Below are positions 36,341 through 45,894 of a stretch of DNA of 60,909 bases, piece after piece. Made by a program: the position numbers and the translations under genes. How positions within the stretch are numbered: the first letter of the stretch is position 1; the number at the start of each line of letters is the position of its first letter. The notes below the pieces were generated by a model, which had not been told where the DNA came from, did no database searches, and worked only from the letters and a program-made list of their open reading frames with translations. Location of the stretch: assembly GCA_035476575.1 (NCBI GenBank), contig DATILL010000110.1, positions 1 through 60,909 on the forward strand. The letters run 5' to 3'. This stretch comes from DATILL01 sp035476575. Lineage in GTDB: Bacteria; Actinomycetota; Actinomycetes; Mycobacteriales; JACQDL01.

Positions 36341-36598
36341 GCGGGCCTTGAGTCTCCTCCGGTTGAACCCCAGCGGGGTCGGTCCCCTGGTTTACTTCCT
36401 GCGGTGCTGCTCTGCGCAGCGTTGGTACAAACGCCTCGCCACCGACCCCCGAGGTCGGGCGTGTCGCCCGGCCCAGGAACCACCCCGACAGAACTCGTCG
36501 AGGGAGAATCCGATGGCGAACCGCGCGATCCCGTAGTGCGGAACAGGTGCCCCCCGAGGCGCACGGCAGGACCCGGGTCGCCCCAGGCACGGTGGTCA
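36341..36598 (-). other. Leader region of the str operon
   Basis: About 250 bases between the predicted rpsL start site and the rpsL ATG. Small G/C-rich inverted repeats occur (for example CCCCAGCGGGG near 36367) but no conserved regulatory RNA was recognised and no gene is seen. Confidence 0.4.
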
Positions 36599-36627
36599 AG
36601 GTTACCCGCCGAGCACACCAGAATCAA
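36599..36627 (-). promoter_or_regulatory. Promoter of rpsL / str operon
   Basis: Minus strand: TTGATT (36627-36622), 17-bp spacer, TAACCT (36604-36599). It lies just past the rpoC terminator, as expected for a separate str transcription unit. Confidence 0.6.
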
Positions 36628-36673
36628 AATCCGGACGATGGACCGGGTGCCCGGAGGTGCCCGGTCCTGGCCA

Positions 36674-36718
36674 CGGGTGGGCAGATGGCGGGCGTCCTGC
36701 CCGCCATCTGCCCACCCG
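36674..36718 (-). terminator. Terminator after rpoC
   Basis: A perfect 20-bp inverted repeat (arms 36674-36693 and 36699-36718, core GGGTGGGCAGATGGCGGG) with a 5-base loop GTCCT, 20 bases after the rpoC stop. The longest hairpin in the window; without T-run. Confidence 0.85.
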
Positions 36719-36738
36719 CGATAGTCGGTCGCCTGCCG

Positions 36739-39700
36739 TCAGCGGTACTCGCCACCGCCGTAGTCGTAGTCGTCCAGCGGGACGGCCTGGCCGGTGGACG
36801 GCCCGAACACGTCCTGCCCATAGTACTGGGCGTCATCGTAGGAGGACATCGAGTAGACCGCCGCGCGAGCCTCCTCGGTGGGCTCCACCCGAACGTTGCG
36901 GTACTTGGTGATGCCGGTACCGGCCGGGATGAGCTTGCCGATGATGACGTTCTCCTTGAGGCCGACGAGCTTGTCGCTCTTGGCCTGGATGGCGGCGTCG
37001 GTGAGCACCCGGGTGGTCTCCTGGAACGACGCCGCGGACAGCCACGACTCCGTCGCCAACGAGGCCTTGGTGATGCCCATGAGCTGCGGCCGGCCGGACG
37101 CCGGCTCGCCGCCCTCGGCCACCACCCGACGGTTCTCCGCCTCGAACTCGGTCCGCTCCACCAGCGCGCCCGGCAGGAACTCCGTGTTGCCGGAGTCGAT
37201 CACCGTGACCCGCTTCAGCATCTGCCGGATGATGATCTCGATGTGCTTGTCGTGGATGGACACACCCTGCGACCGGTACACCTCCTGGACCTCGCGGACC
37301 AGGTGGAGCTGCACCTCGCGCGGACCCATGATGCGCAGCACCTCGTGCGGGTCCTCGACACCGTCGGTGAGCTGCTGGCCCACCTCCACCCGGTCGCCTT
37401 CGGCGATCCGCAGCCGGATCCGGCGGCTGAGCTTGTCGATGACGATCTCTTCGCTGCCGTCGTCCGGGGTGATGATGATCTTCCGACCCTTGTCGGTGTC
37501 CTCGATCCGGACCCGGCCGGCGATCTCCGCGATCGGCGCCTTGCCCTTGGGCACCCGCGCCTCGAAGATCTCCTGCACCCGGGGCAGGCCGTGCGTGATG
37601 TCCTGGCCGGCCACGCCGCCGGTGTGGAACGTCCGCATGGTGAGCTGGGTGCCCGGCTCGCCGATCGACTGGGCGGCGATGATGCCGACCGCCTCGCCAA
37701 CATCGACCATCTTGCCGGTGGCCAGCGACCGGCCGTAGCAGGTCGCACAGGTGCCCAGGCTGGACTCGCAGGTAAGCACGCTGCGCAGCCGGACCGTCTC
37801 GATGCCGGCCTCGATCAGCCGGTCGATCGACACGTCGCCGAGGTCGCCGTTCCTGGGAACGATGACCTCGCCGTCCGGGCCGAGCACGTCCTCGGCGGTC
37901 TGCCGGGCGTAGATGGTGGTCTCCACGTGCGGATGCCGGACCAGCCGGCCGTCCGCGCCGCGGGTCGCGATCTCCATCGGGATGGCCCGGTCAGTGCCGC
38001 AGTCCACCTCACGGATGATCACGTCCTGCGAGACGTCGACCAGCCGCCGGGTGAGGTACCCGGAGTCGGCGGTCCGCAGCGCGGTGTCGGCGAGACCCTT
38101 GCGGGCGCCGTGCGTGGCGATGAAGTACTCCAGCACGGACAGGCCCTCGCGGAAGTTCGCCCGGATCGGCCGCGGGATGATCTCGCCCTTCGGGTTCGCG
38201 ACCAGGCCGCGCATGCCGGCGAGCTGGCGGATCTGCATCATGTTGCCGGCCGCGCCGGAGTTCACCAGGGTGTAGACCGGGTTGGTGGGCGGGAAGTTGG
38301 CCTCCATCTCCTTGGCGATCTCGTTGGTGGCCTTGTTCCAGATCTCGACCAGCTCCTGGCGGCGCTCCTCGTCGGTGATCACCCCGCGGTTGTACTGCTT
38401 CTGCACCTTGTCGGCCTGGTCCTCGTACTGCTCCAGGATGACCTGCTTGGTCGGCGGCGTGACGATGTCGTCGATCGCCACGGTCACGCCGGACCGGGTG
38501 GCCCAGTGGAAGCCGGCCTCCTTCAGGTTGTCCAGCGTCGCCGCCACGACCACCTTCGGGTACCGCTCGGCCAGGTCGTTGACGATCGCGGCCTGCGCCT
38601 TCTTCGGGAGCTGGATGTTGACGAACGGGTAGTCCGCCGGGAGCTGTTCGTTGAACAGGCACCGGCCGAGCGTGGTCTCCAGCACGAACGGCTGGCCCGG
38701 CTCCCAGCCCTCCGGCGGCTGCCAGCCGCGCGGCGGGACGGTGTCCTTCAGCCGCACCCTGATCGCGGCGTGCAGGTCCAGGTCACCAGCGTCGCGGGCC
38801 ATGATGGCCTCCGCCGGCGAGGCGTAGACCTGCCCCTCGCCCTTGGCGCCCTTGTCCTCGCGGCAGAGGTAGTACAGCCCGGTGACCATGTCCAGGCTGG
38901 GCATGGCCAGCGGCCGGCCGGAGGCCGGCGAGAGGATGTTGTTCGACGACAGCATCAGGATCCGCGCCTCGGCCTGCGCCTCGGACGACAGCGGCAGGTG
39001 CACCGCCATCTGGTCACCGTCGAAGTCGGCGTTGAACGCCGCACAGACCAGCGGGTGGATCTGGATCGCCTTGCCCTCGATGAGCTGCGGCTCGAACGCC
39101 TGGATGCCCAGCCGGTGCAGGGTGGGCGCCCGGTTGAGCAGCACCGGGTGCTCGGCGATGACCTCCTCCAGCACGTCCCACACGACCGGGCGGGCGCGCT
39201 CGACCATCCGCTTGGCGGACTTGATGTTCTGCGCGTGGTTGAGGTCAACCAGCCGCTTCATCACGAACGGCTTGAACAGCTCCAGCGCCATGCCCTTGGG
39301 CAGCCCGCACTGGTGCAGCTTCAGCCGCGGGCCGACCACGATGACCGAACGGCCCGAGTAGTCCACCCGCTTGCCCAGCAGGTTCTGCCGGAACCGTCCC
39401 TGCTTGCCCTTGAGCATGTCCGACAGCGACTTCAGCGGGCGGTTGCCCGGGCCGGTGACCGGCCGGCCGCGGCGGCCGTTGTCGAACAGTGCGTCGACGG
39501 CCTCCTGCAGCATCCGCTTCTCGTTGTTGACGATGATCTCCGGCGCGCCCAGGTCGAGCAGCCGCTTGAGCCGGTTGTTCCGGTTGATCACCCGGCGGTA
39601 GAGGTCGTTCAGGTCGGAGGTGGCGAAGCGGCCACCGTCGAGCTGGACCATCGGCCGCAGGTCCGGCGGGATGACCGGCACGCAGTCCAGCACCATGCCC

Positions 39701-40629
39701 ATCGGCGAGTTACGGGTGTTCAGGAACGCGGCGACCACCTTCAGCCGCTTCAGCGCGCGCAGCTTCTTCTGGCCCTTGCCGATGCGGATGGTCTCCCGCA
39801 GCCGGTCCGCCTCGGCGTCCAGGTCGAAGTTCTGCAGCAGCTTCTGCAGCGCCTCGGCACCCATGCCCCCGGTGAAGTACTCACCGAACCGGTCACGCAG
39901 CTCGCGGTAGAGCAGCTCGTCCGCGATGAGCTGCTTGGTGTCCAGCTTGCGGAAGGTGTCCAGCACCTCGTCCAGCCGGTCGATCTCGCGCTGCGCCCGG
40001 TCGCGGAGCTGCCGCATCTCCCGCTCGGCGCCCTCCCGGACCTTACGGCGGACGTCGGACTTGGCGCCCTCCGCCTCCAGCTCGGCCAGGTCGGCCTCCA
40101 GCTTGGCAGCCCGGGACTCCACGTCAGCATCCCGCTTCTGCTCGGCGTGCGCCTTCTCCGCCGAGATCTCCGCCTCGATGGTGGACATGTCGCGGTGCCG
40201 GGCGTCGGCGTCCACGGAGGTGATGACGTAGGCGGCGAAGTAGATGATCTTCTCAAGATCCTTGGGCGCCAGGTCGAGCAGGTAGCCGAGCCGGCTCGGA
40301 ACCCCCTTGAAGTACCAGATGTGGGTGACCGAGGCGGCCAGCTCGATGTGGCCCATCCGCTCCCGGCGCACCTTGGCCCGCGTCACCTCGACGCCGCACC
40401 GCTCGCAGATGATGCCCTTGAACCGGACTCGCTTGTACTTGCCGCAGTAACACTCCCAGTCCCGGGTAGGACCAAAGATCTTCTCGCAGAAGAGCCCGTC
40501 CTTTTCCGGTTTCAGGGTGCGGTAGTTGATGGTCTCTGGCTTCTTGACCTCGCCGTGGGACCACTGCCGGATGTCCTCAGCGGTAGCCAGGCCAATGCGC
40601 AGCTCGTCGAAGAAGTTGACGTCGAGCAC
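36739..40629 (-). CDS. rpoC: DNA-directed RNA polymerase subunit beta'
   Basis: 1296 residues, actinobacterial length. N-terminal zinc ribbon CYCGKYKRVRFKGIICERCG, the catalytic Mg site NADFDGDQMAVH at roughly residue 540, and the second zinc site with CESSLGTCATCYG. Later ITHGLPRVQEIFEAR and C-terminal GTGITKYRNVRVEPTEEARA. No insertion or intein. 90 bases after rpoB; a GGCGGCC/GGCCGCC stem (40684-40712) lies in that gap. Confidence 0.98.
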   Translation of the reverse strand: MLDVNFFDELRIGLATAEDIRQWSHGEVKKPETINYRTLKPEKDGLFCEKIFGPTRDWECYCGKYKRVRFKGIICERCGVEVTRAKVRRERMGHIELAASVTHIWYFKGVPSRLGYLLDLAPKDLEKIIYFAAYVITSVDADARHRDMSTIEAEISAEKAHAEQKRDADVESRAAKLEADLAELEAEGAKSDVRRKVREGAEREMRQLRDRAQREIDRLDEVLDTFRKLDTKQLIADELLYRELRDRFGEYFTGGMGAEALQKLLQNFDLDAEADRLRETIRIGKGQKKLRALKRLKVVAAFLNTRNSPMGMVLDCVPVIPPDLRPMVQLDGGRFATSDLNDLYRRVINRNNRLKRLLDLGAPEIIVNNEKRMLQEAVDALFDNGRRGRPVTGPGNRPLKSLSDMLKGKQGRFRQNLLGKRVDYSGRSVIVVGPRLKLHQCGLPKGMALELFKPFVMKRLVDLNHAQNIKSAKRMVERARPVVWDVLEEVIAEHPVLLNRAPTLHRLGIQAFEPQLIEGKAIQIHPLVCAAFNADFDGDQMAVHLPLSSEAQAEARILMLSSNNILSPASGRPLAMPSLDMVTGLYYLCREDKGAKGEGQVYASPAEAIMARDAGDLDLHAAIRVRLKDTVPPRGWQPPEGWEPGQPFVLETTLGRCLFNEQLPADYPFVNIQLPKKAQAAIVNDLAERYPKVVVAATLDNLKEAGFHWATRSGVTVAIDDIVTPPTKQVILEQYEDQADKVQKQYNRGVITDEERRQELVEIWNKATNEIAKEMEANFPPTNPVYTLVNSGAAGNMMQIRQLAGMRGLVANPKGEIIPRPIRANFREGLSVLEYFIATHGARKGLADTALRTADSGYLTRRLVDVSQDVIIREVDCGTDRAIPMEIATRGADGRLVRHPHVETTIYARQTAEDVLGPDGEVIVPRNGDLGDVSIDRLIEAGIETVRLRSVLTCESSLGTCATCYGRSLATGKMVDVGEAVGIIAAQSIGEPGTQLTMRTFHTGGVAGQDITHGLPRVQEIFEARVPKGKAPIAEIAGRVRIEDTDKGRKIIITPDDGSEEIVIDKLSRRIRLRIAEGDRVEVGQQLTDGVEDPHEVLRIMGPREVQLHLVREVQEVYRSQGVSIHDKHIEIIIRQMLKRVTVIDSGNTEFLPGALVERTEFEAENRRVVAEGGEPASGRPQLMGITKASLATESWLSAASFQETTRVLTDAAIQAKSDKLVGLKENVIIGKLIPAGTGITKYRNVRVEPTEEARAAVYSMSSYDDAQYYGQDVFGPSTGQAVPLDDYDYGGGEYR

Positions 40630-40719
40630 TTTGTTATTCAGTCCCTCGTTGCAGCAGGGTTATGGGGCGGATCTGGTTGGTATGGCGGCCGGCCATGGCA
40701 GGGCAGGCCGCCGTACCCG

Positions 40720-43700
40720 TCAGACTTCCTCGACGCTGCTCGGCTCGCGCCGGGACAGGTCGATCCCGAGCTCTTCGGCAGCCCGGAAGACGTCCTCGTC
40801 GGTGTCTTTCATCTCCAGCGTCACGCCGTCGCGGGAAAGGACCTCCACGTTCAGGCAGAGCGACTGGAGCTCTTTCAGGAGCACCTTGAACGACTCCGGT
40901 ATTCCCGGCTCGGGAATGTTCTCGCCCTTCACGATCGCCTCGTAGACCTTGACCCGACCGAGGACGTCGTCGGACTTGATGGTGAGCAGCTCCTGGAGGG
41001 TGTACGCGGCGCCGTAGGCCTGCATGGCCCAGCACTCCATCTCCCCGAAACGCTGGCCGCCGAACTGCGCCTTACCACCCAGCGGCTGCTGGGTGATCAT
41101 CGAGTACGGCCCGGTCGACCGAGCGTGGATCTTGTCGTCGACCAGGTGCAGCAGCTTCAGGATGTAGATGTAGCCCACCGACACCGGGTACGGGAACGGC
41201 TCTCCGGTGCGTCCGTCGAACAGCTTCGCCTTGCCATCCCGGCCCACCATCTGGTCGCCGTCCCGGTTGGGCAGGGTGGCGCCGAGCAGGCCGGTGATCT
41301 CCTCCTCGCGGGCACCGTCGAAGACCGGGGTGGCGACGTTGGTGCCAGGCTCGACCCTGGCGGCCCCGATGGAGTCCAGCCGGGCCTTCCACGGCTCGGC
41401 ACCGGTGACATGCCAGCCGGTGGCGGCCACCCAGCCCAGGTGGGTCTCCAGGATCTGCCCGATGTTCATCCGGCGCGGGACGCCGTGCGGGTTGAGCACG
41501 ATGTCCACCGGTGTGCCGTCCGGCAGGAACGGCATGTCCTCCACCGGCAGGATCTTGCCGATCACACCCTTGTTGCCGTGCCGGCCAGCGAGCTTGTCAC
41601 CGTCCTGGATCTTCCGCTTCTGGGCGACGTACACCCGGACCAGCTCGTTCACGCCCGGCGGCAGCTCGTCGCCGTCCTCCCGGCTGAACACCCGGACGCC
41701 GATCACCTTGCCGGACTCGCCGTGCGGCACCTTCAGCGAGGTGTCGCGGACCTCGCGCGCCTTCTCCCCGAAGATCGCGCGGAGCAGCCGCTCCTCCGGG
41801 GTCAGCTCGGTCTCGCCCTTGGGCGTGACCTTGCCGACCAGGATGTCGCCGGTGGTCACATCGGCACCGATCCGGATGATGCCGCGCTCGTCGAGGTCGG
41901 CCAGCACCTCCTCGGAGACGTTCGGGATGTCCCGGGTGATCTCCTCGGCACCGAGCTTGGTGTCGCGGGCGTCGACCTCGTGCTCCTCGATGTGGATCGA
42001 GGTGAGCACGTCGTCCTGCACCAGCCGCTGGGACAGGATGATCGCGTCCTCGAAGTTGTGCCCCTCCCATGGCATGAAGGCGACGAGCAGGTTCTTGCCC
42101 AGCGCCATCTCGCCGTCGTCGGTGCACGGACCGTCCGCAATCACCTGGCCGACCTCGACCCGGACACCCTCGTCGATGACCGGCTTCTGGTTGATGCAGG
42201 TGCCCTGGTTCGACCGGCGGAACTTCTCCATCCGGTAGGTGTTACGGGTGCCGTCGTCGGCCATGACCGTCACGTAGTCGGCCGAGACCTCCTCGACGAC
42301 GCCAGCCTTCTTGGCCACCACCACGTCGCCGGCGTCCACCGCCGCGCGCAGCTCCTGCCCGGTGCCGACCAGGGGGGACTCGCTGCGCAGCAGCGGCACC
42401 GCCTGGCGCTGCATGTTGGCACCCATCAGCGCCCGGTTGGCGTCGTCGTGCTCCAGGAACGGGATCATCGCGGTGGCCACCGAGACCATCTGCCGCGGCG
42501 AGACGTCCATGTAGTCGACGTCGGCCGGCAGCACCAGGTCCAGCTCGCCGCCCTTGCGCCGGACCAGCACCCGGGCCTCGACGAAGTTGCCCTTGGCATC
42601 CAGCGGCGCGTTGGCCTGGGCCTTGACGTACCGGTCCTCCTCGTCCGCGGTCAGGTAGTCGATCTGGTCGGTCACCCGGCCCTCGACGACCTTGCGGTAC
42701 GGCGTCTCGATGAAGCCGAACGCGTTCACCCGGGCGTAGGTCGACAGCGACCCGATCAGGCCGATGTTCGGGCCTTCCGGGGTCTCGATCGGGCACATCC
42801 GGCCGTAGTGCGAGGAGTGCACGTCGCGGACCTCAAAGCCGGCCCGCTCCCGGGACAGGCCGCCCGGGCCGAGCGCGGACAGCCGGCGCTTGTGGGTCAG
42901 CCCGGCCAGCGGGTTGGTCTGGTCCATGAACTGGGAGAGCTGCGAGGTACCGAAGAACTCCTTGATCGCCGCCACCACCGGGCGGATGTTGATCAGGGTC
43001 TGCGGGGTGATCGCCTCGACGTCCTGGGTGGTCATGCGCTCCCGGACGACGCGCTCCATCCGGGACAGGCCGACCCGGATCTGGTTCTGGATCAGCTCGC
43101 CGACCGTGCGCAGCCGCCGGTTGCCGAAGTGGTCTATATCGTCGGTCTCGTACCGGTCCTCACCGGAGTGCAGCCGGATGAGGTACTCGATGGTGCCGAC
43201 GATGTCGTCCTGGGTCAGCGTGCCCTGGGTGAAAGGCTGCGAGACGTCGAGCTTCTTGTTGACCTTGTACCGGCCGACCTTGGCCAGGTCATAGCGCTTG
43301 ACGTTGAAGAACAGGTTGTCCAGCAGCGTCTGGGCGCTCTCCCGGGTCGGCGGCTCACCCGGCCGGAGCTTTCGGTAGATGTCGAGCAGCGCCTCGTCGG
43401 TGGTGGTGATGTGGTCCTTCTCCAACGTGGTGAGCAGCAGCTCGGACCACTCGAACCGGGACCGGATCCGATCGGTGGTCCAGCCGAGGGCCTTGAGCAG
43501 CACCGTCACCGGCTGCCGCCGCTTGCGGTCGATGCGTACGCCGATCGTGTCGCGCTTGTCGATGTCGAACTCGAGCCAGGCACCCCGGCTCGGGATGATC
43601 CGGCAACTATAGATGTCCTTGTCGGACGTCTTGTCCAACGTCCGGTCGAAGTACACACCGGGCGACCGGACAAGCTGCGAGACGACCACTCGCTCGGTGC

Positions 43701-44178
43701 CGTTGATGATGAACGTGCCCTTGTCGGTCATGATGGGAAAGTCACCCATGAAGACCGTCTGGCTCTTGATCTCGCCAGTGGTGTTGTTGGTGAACTCCGC
43801 CGTGACGAAGAGCGGGGCGGAGTAGGTCATGTCCTTGTCCTTGCACTCCTCGACAGACGCCTTCACATCCTCGAAGCGTGGGTTGGAAAAGGACAGGGAC
43901 ATCGATCCGGAGAAATCCTCGATAGGGGAGATCTCGTTGAGAATCTCCTCCAGGCCGCTCGCCGCGGGCGCACCATCGTGTGCCCGTGCGCGCCAGCGGT
44001 CGTTCCCCACCAGCCAGTCGAACGAGTCGAGCTGTAGTGCCAGCAGGTTGGGAACTTCCAGAGGTTCGCGGATCTTGGCGAAGGAGACCCGGGGCGGTGC
44101 GCCGGGGATCCCCTGGGGGTTCGCAGTGGTGGTCTTGCCAGGGCGGGAGACTGCCAAGATGCGTCCTTCCGAGGCCAT
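40720..44178 (-). CDS. rpoB: DNA-directed RNA polymerase subunit beta
   Basis: 1152 residues from ATG 44178; the frame is open 63 codons upstream but that part covers the promoter. The rifampicin region reads FFGTSQLSQFMDQTNPLAGL then THKRRLSALGPGG: Asp516, His526 and Ser531 (E. coli numbering) are wild type, Ser522 is Ala. VRDVHSSHYGRMCPIETPEG has Ser where Pro552 is usual. GDKLAGRHGNKGVIG and the C-terminal MECWAMQAYGAAYTLQELLT are present. Promoter at 44256-44284. Confidence 0.98.
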   Translation of the reverse strand: MASEGRILAVSRPGKTTTANPQGIPGAPPRVSFAKIREPLEVPNLLALQLDSFDWLVGNDRWRARAHDGAPAASGLEEILNEISPIEDFSGSMSLSFSNPRFEDVKASVEECKDKDMTYSAPLFVTAEFTNNTTGEIKSQTVFMGDFPIMTDKGTFIINGTERVVVSQLVRSPGVYFDRTLDKTSDKDIYSCRIIPSRGAWLEFDIDKRDTIGVRIDRKRRQPVTVLLKALGWTTDRIRSRFEWSELLLTTLEKDHITTTDEALLDIYRKLRPGEPPTRESAQTLLDNLFFNVKRYDLAKVGRYKVNKKLDVSQPFTQGTLTQDDIVGTIEYLIRLHSGEDRYETDDIDHFGNRRLRTVGELIQNQIRVGLSRMERVVRERMTTQDVEAITPQTLINIRPVVAAIKEFFGTSQLSQFMDQTNPLAGLTHKRRLSALGPGGLSRERAGFEVRDVHSSHYGRMCPIETPEGPNIGLIGSLSTYARVNAFGFIETPYRKVVEGRVTDQIDYLTADEEDRYVKAQANAPLDAKGNFVEARVLVRRKGGELDLVLPADVDYMDVSPRQMVSVATAMIPFLEHDDANRALMGANMQRQAVPLLRSESPLVGTGQELRAAVDAGDVVVAKKAGVVEEVSADYVTVMADDGTRNTYRMEKFRRSNQGTCINQKPVIDEGVRVEVGQVIADGPCTDDGEMALGKNLLVAFMPWEGHNFEDAIILSQRLVQDDVLTSIHIEEHEVDARDTKLGAEEITRDIPNVSEEVLADLDERGIIRIGADVTTGDILVGKVTPKGETELTPEERLLRAIFGEKAREVRDTSLKVPHGESGKVIGVRVFSREDGDELPPGVNELVRVYVAQKRKIQDGDKLAGRHGNKGVIGKILPVEDMPFLPDGTPVDIVLNPHGVPRRMNIGQILETHLGWVAATGWHVTGAEPWKARLDSIGAARVEPGTNVATPVFDGAREEEITGLLGATLPNRDGDQMVGRDGKAKLFDGRTGEPFPYPVSVGYIYILKLLHLVDDKIHARSTGPYSMITQQPLGGKAQFGGQRFGEMECWAMQAYGAAYTLQELLTIKSDDVLGRVKVYEAIVKGENIPEPGIPESFKVLLKELQSLCLNVEVLSRDGVTLEMKDTDEDVFRAAEELGIDLSRREPSSVEEV

Positions 44179-44255
44179 GCGCCGTCGTTTCACGCGCACC
44201 CCAGACGGCCCCACGCCGGAGGCGCGGAGAAGGTTGGGAGGCAGCGCAAACTCAC
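44179..44255 (-). other. Leader of the rpoBC transcript
   Basis: About 70 bases between the predicted start site (near 44249) and the rpoB ATG. No recognisable gene or strong hairpin. The remaining sequence up to the Mce-associated gene at 44464 holds the promoter and no other gene. Confidence 0.4.
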
Positions 44256-44284
44256 AGTGTAGCCGGAAAGGCCACTGCTGTCGA
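44256..44284 (-). promoter_or_regulatory. Promoter of rpoB-rpoC
   Basis: Minus strand: TCGACA (44284-44279), 17-bp spacer, TACACT (44261-44256). One mismatch to TTGACA and a good TAnnnT box. It shows that rpoBC is a transcription unit separate from the mce genes. Confidence 0.68.
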
Positions 44285-44463
44285 GGCAGCATCGTTCCGC
44301 CACGCATTGGTGTCGCCAGCGTGACGCTATGACCGCTCTGCGTCAAGGGGGACGTGGTGCCGGTCACCCCTGGGTACGGAGCTGCCTCAACTGTACGACG
44401 TAACGCGTGATTGCGCCCGGTGTAGCGCGGGCATGCTGGCGGGCCGCGTGGTGGGGCGACCGC

Positions 44464-45285
44464 TCAGACCGACTCGACCCAGGAGATCAGCCAGCTCGGG
44501 CCCACCCTGGTCATCGTGAGCCGCAGCCGGACCAGGTCCACCCGGGGACCCTTCAGGTTGGTGTTGGTCACCTTCTCGTTCACGAACGCGATCACGACAG
44601 CCTCGGTCCCCGCGTCGTTGACGCTGCTGACCCCGGCACTCACCGTCTCGCCCCGCACCACGGCCTTCACCTTGACCGCGACCGGGATAATCGTCTGGTC
44701 CATGCTCTGCCGGTACTGGTCCCTGAACTCCCCGGTCATCACGCGGGCCGCGGCGTCCCTGTCCGGCTGGATGCGCCGGTAGTCGTAGGAGACGTAGCGG
44801 GCCGCACTCTGCTTGGCCGTGCCGAGCACCGTGTTCCAGGCGTCCTGGCGGATCGAGCCGGCGCGGTAGTGGCCGTAGCTGATGACCGTGAGCACCGCGA
44901 CCGCGACCACGACCACGGCCAGCGCGGCGGCGGACCACCACAGCTTGGCGGCCCGCGGCAGACGACCGGCTGCCGGGCTGGCACTCCGGGTCTGGCTAGC
45001 CTTGCCCTGGCTGGTTTTGCCCTGGCTGGTTTTGCTCTCGCTAACCTCGTTCTGGCTGGCCTTGCCCTGGCCTGAAGGGTACGGCGACGGGACGGGGCGG
45101 GGCCGCCTGCGCTCGGGGGCAGGCGTCCCGGCGAGCCCGTCAGCCCGGTCGTCAGACTCGATGACCGTTCGGGCGCCCGGCGGCTCGACCGGCTGGTCGC
45201 CGTCCGGACGGCCGCGGCGTGAGCCAGCCACTCGGGGACGGCGGACCGGCCGGCCACCGAGTCCGCTCGGACGGGTTCGGGACAC
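44464..45285 (-). CDS. Mce-associated membrane protein (second copy of the pair)
   Basis: 273 residues. A long charged N-terminus (1-112) with short repeats (KTSQGKTSQGKASQ at about 85-98), one membrane segment at 116-136, then an extracytoplasmic domain (GTAKQSAARYVSYDYRRIQP, TIIPVAVKVKAVVRGE, PSWLISWVESV) typical of Mce-associated (Mas) proteins, which stabilise MCE lipid transport complexes. The N-terminal repeats are coded by near-identical 15-18 bp DNA repeats at about 44995-45070. Last gene of the mce operon. Confidence 0.8.
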   Translation of the reverse strand: MSRTRPSGLGGRPVRRPRVAGSRRGRPDGDQPVEPPGARTVIESDDRADGLAGTPAPERRRPRPVPSPYPSGQGKASQNEVSESKTSQGKTSQGKASQTRSASPAAGRLPRAAKLWWSAAALAVVVVAVAVLTVISYGHYRAGSIRQDAWNTVLGTAKQSAARYVSYDYRRIQPDRDAAARVMTGEFRDQYRQSMDQTIIPVAVKVKAVVRGETVSAGVSSVNDAGTEAVVIAFVNEKVTNTNLKGPRVDLVRLRLTMTRVGPSWLISWVESV

Positions 45286-45313
45286 CGCGAGATCTCCTCT
45301 GGCTAGCGGGAGC

Positions 45314-45877
45314 CTACTGGTCGAGGCCGTAGGCCGTGAGGTTGCCGGCCAGCCACCGGCCGGCCACCTCGGACAGGTCGAAGCCGAACCGGTACCGGCG
45401 GATGGTGCTCGCCGCCCGGGCGTTGGTGATCGTCTGGTCCACCACGACGAGGACGCTGGCCTGCCGGCCGTCGAGCTGGACCAGCCCGGCGTCGAAGACC
45501 CGGGCGCTGGTGACGAGCCGGTTCTTGACCACCGCGTCCCTGAGCTTGCCCTGATGCGCCCGCACGTCCTCGGCCAGCGTGCCGGTCAGGCCACCGGCCT
45601 GGCGGACGAGGTCCGCGTCGATCGTCCGGTAGTCCTGGCTGTTGAGGTTGATGGCCACCTGCCTGGCCGCGGCGATCACCTCGTCGCGGGTGCGCTGCGT
45701 GCGGTCCAGGTCGCGACCGCGGAGGAACGCCGTCGTGCCCAGGGCCAGCACCGCCACCACGACCGCGACCAGCACCGCCACCAGGACCAGCGGCAGCCGT
45801 GCGTCAGCACCGCGCTCCCGCGTCGTGCCGGTCTGGTCCGTCACCTGCGGTCCCTTCCGTGCTGCCTGCCGTGCCAC
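45314..45877 (-). CDS. Mce-associated membrane protein (first copy)
   Basis: 187 residues. One membrane segment at about 28-52 (LPLVLVAVLVAVVVAVLALG), then DEVIAAARQVAINLNSQDYR, QASVLVVVDQTITNAR and a C-terminal RWLAGNLTAYGLDQ, the usual Mas-protein pattern. Follows mceF by 17 bases and precedes a second, longer Mas protein. Confidence 0.83.
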   Translation of the reverse strand: MARQAARKGPQVTDQTGTTRERGADARLPLVLVAVLVAVVVAVLALGTTAFLRGRDLDRTQRTRDEVIAAARQVAINLNSQDYRTIDADLVRQAGGLTGTLAEDVRAHQGKLRDAVVKNRLVTSARVFDAGLVQLDGRQASVLVVVDQTITNARAASTIRRYRFGFDLSEVAGRWLAGNLTAYGLDQ

Positions 45878-45894
45878 CGTACCCGGGCCTCCCG

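Noticed and set aside
40684..40712. GGCGGCC/GGCCGCC stem between rpoB and rpoC as a terminator
   Set aside because: Only 7 bp with a 15-base loop, inside an operon that must be transcribed through; probably incidental.
42828..42960. RpoB rifampicin region checked for resistance changes
   Set aside because: Asp516, His526 and Ser531 equivalents are wild type; Ala at 522 is not one of the established resistance substitutions, so no resistance claim is made.
36547..44037. A 2496-codon plus-strand open frame opposite rpoB and rpoC
   Set aside because: It is the antisense shadow of two strongly conserved genes; its protein is low complexity with no family resemblance, and such frames are expected at this GC content.
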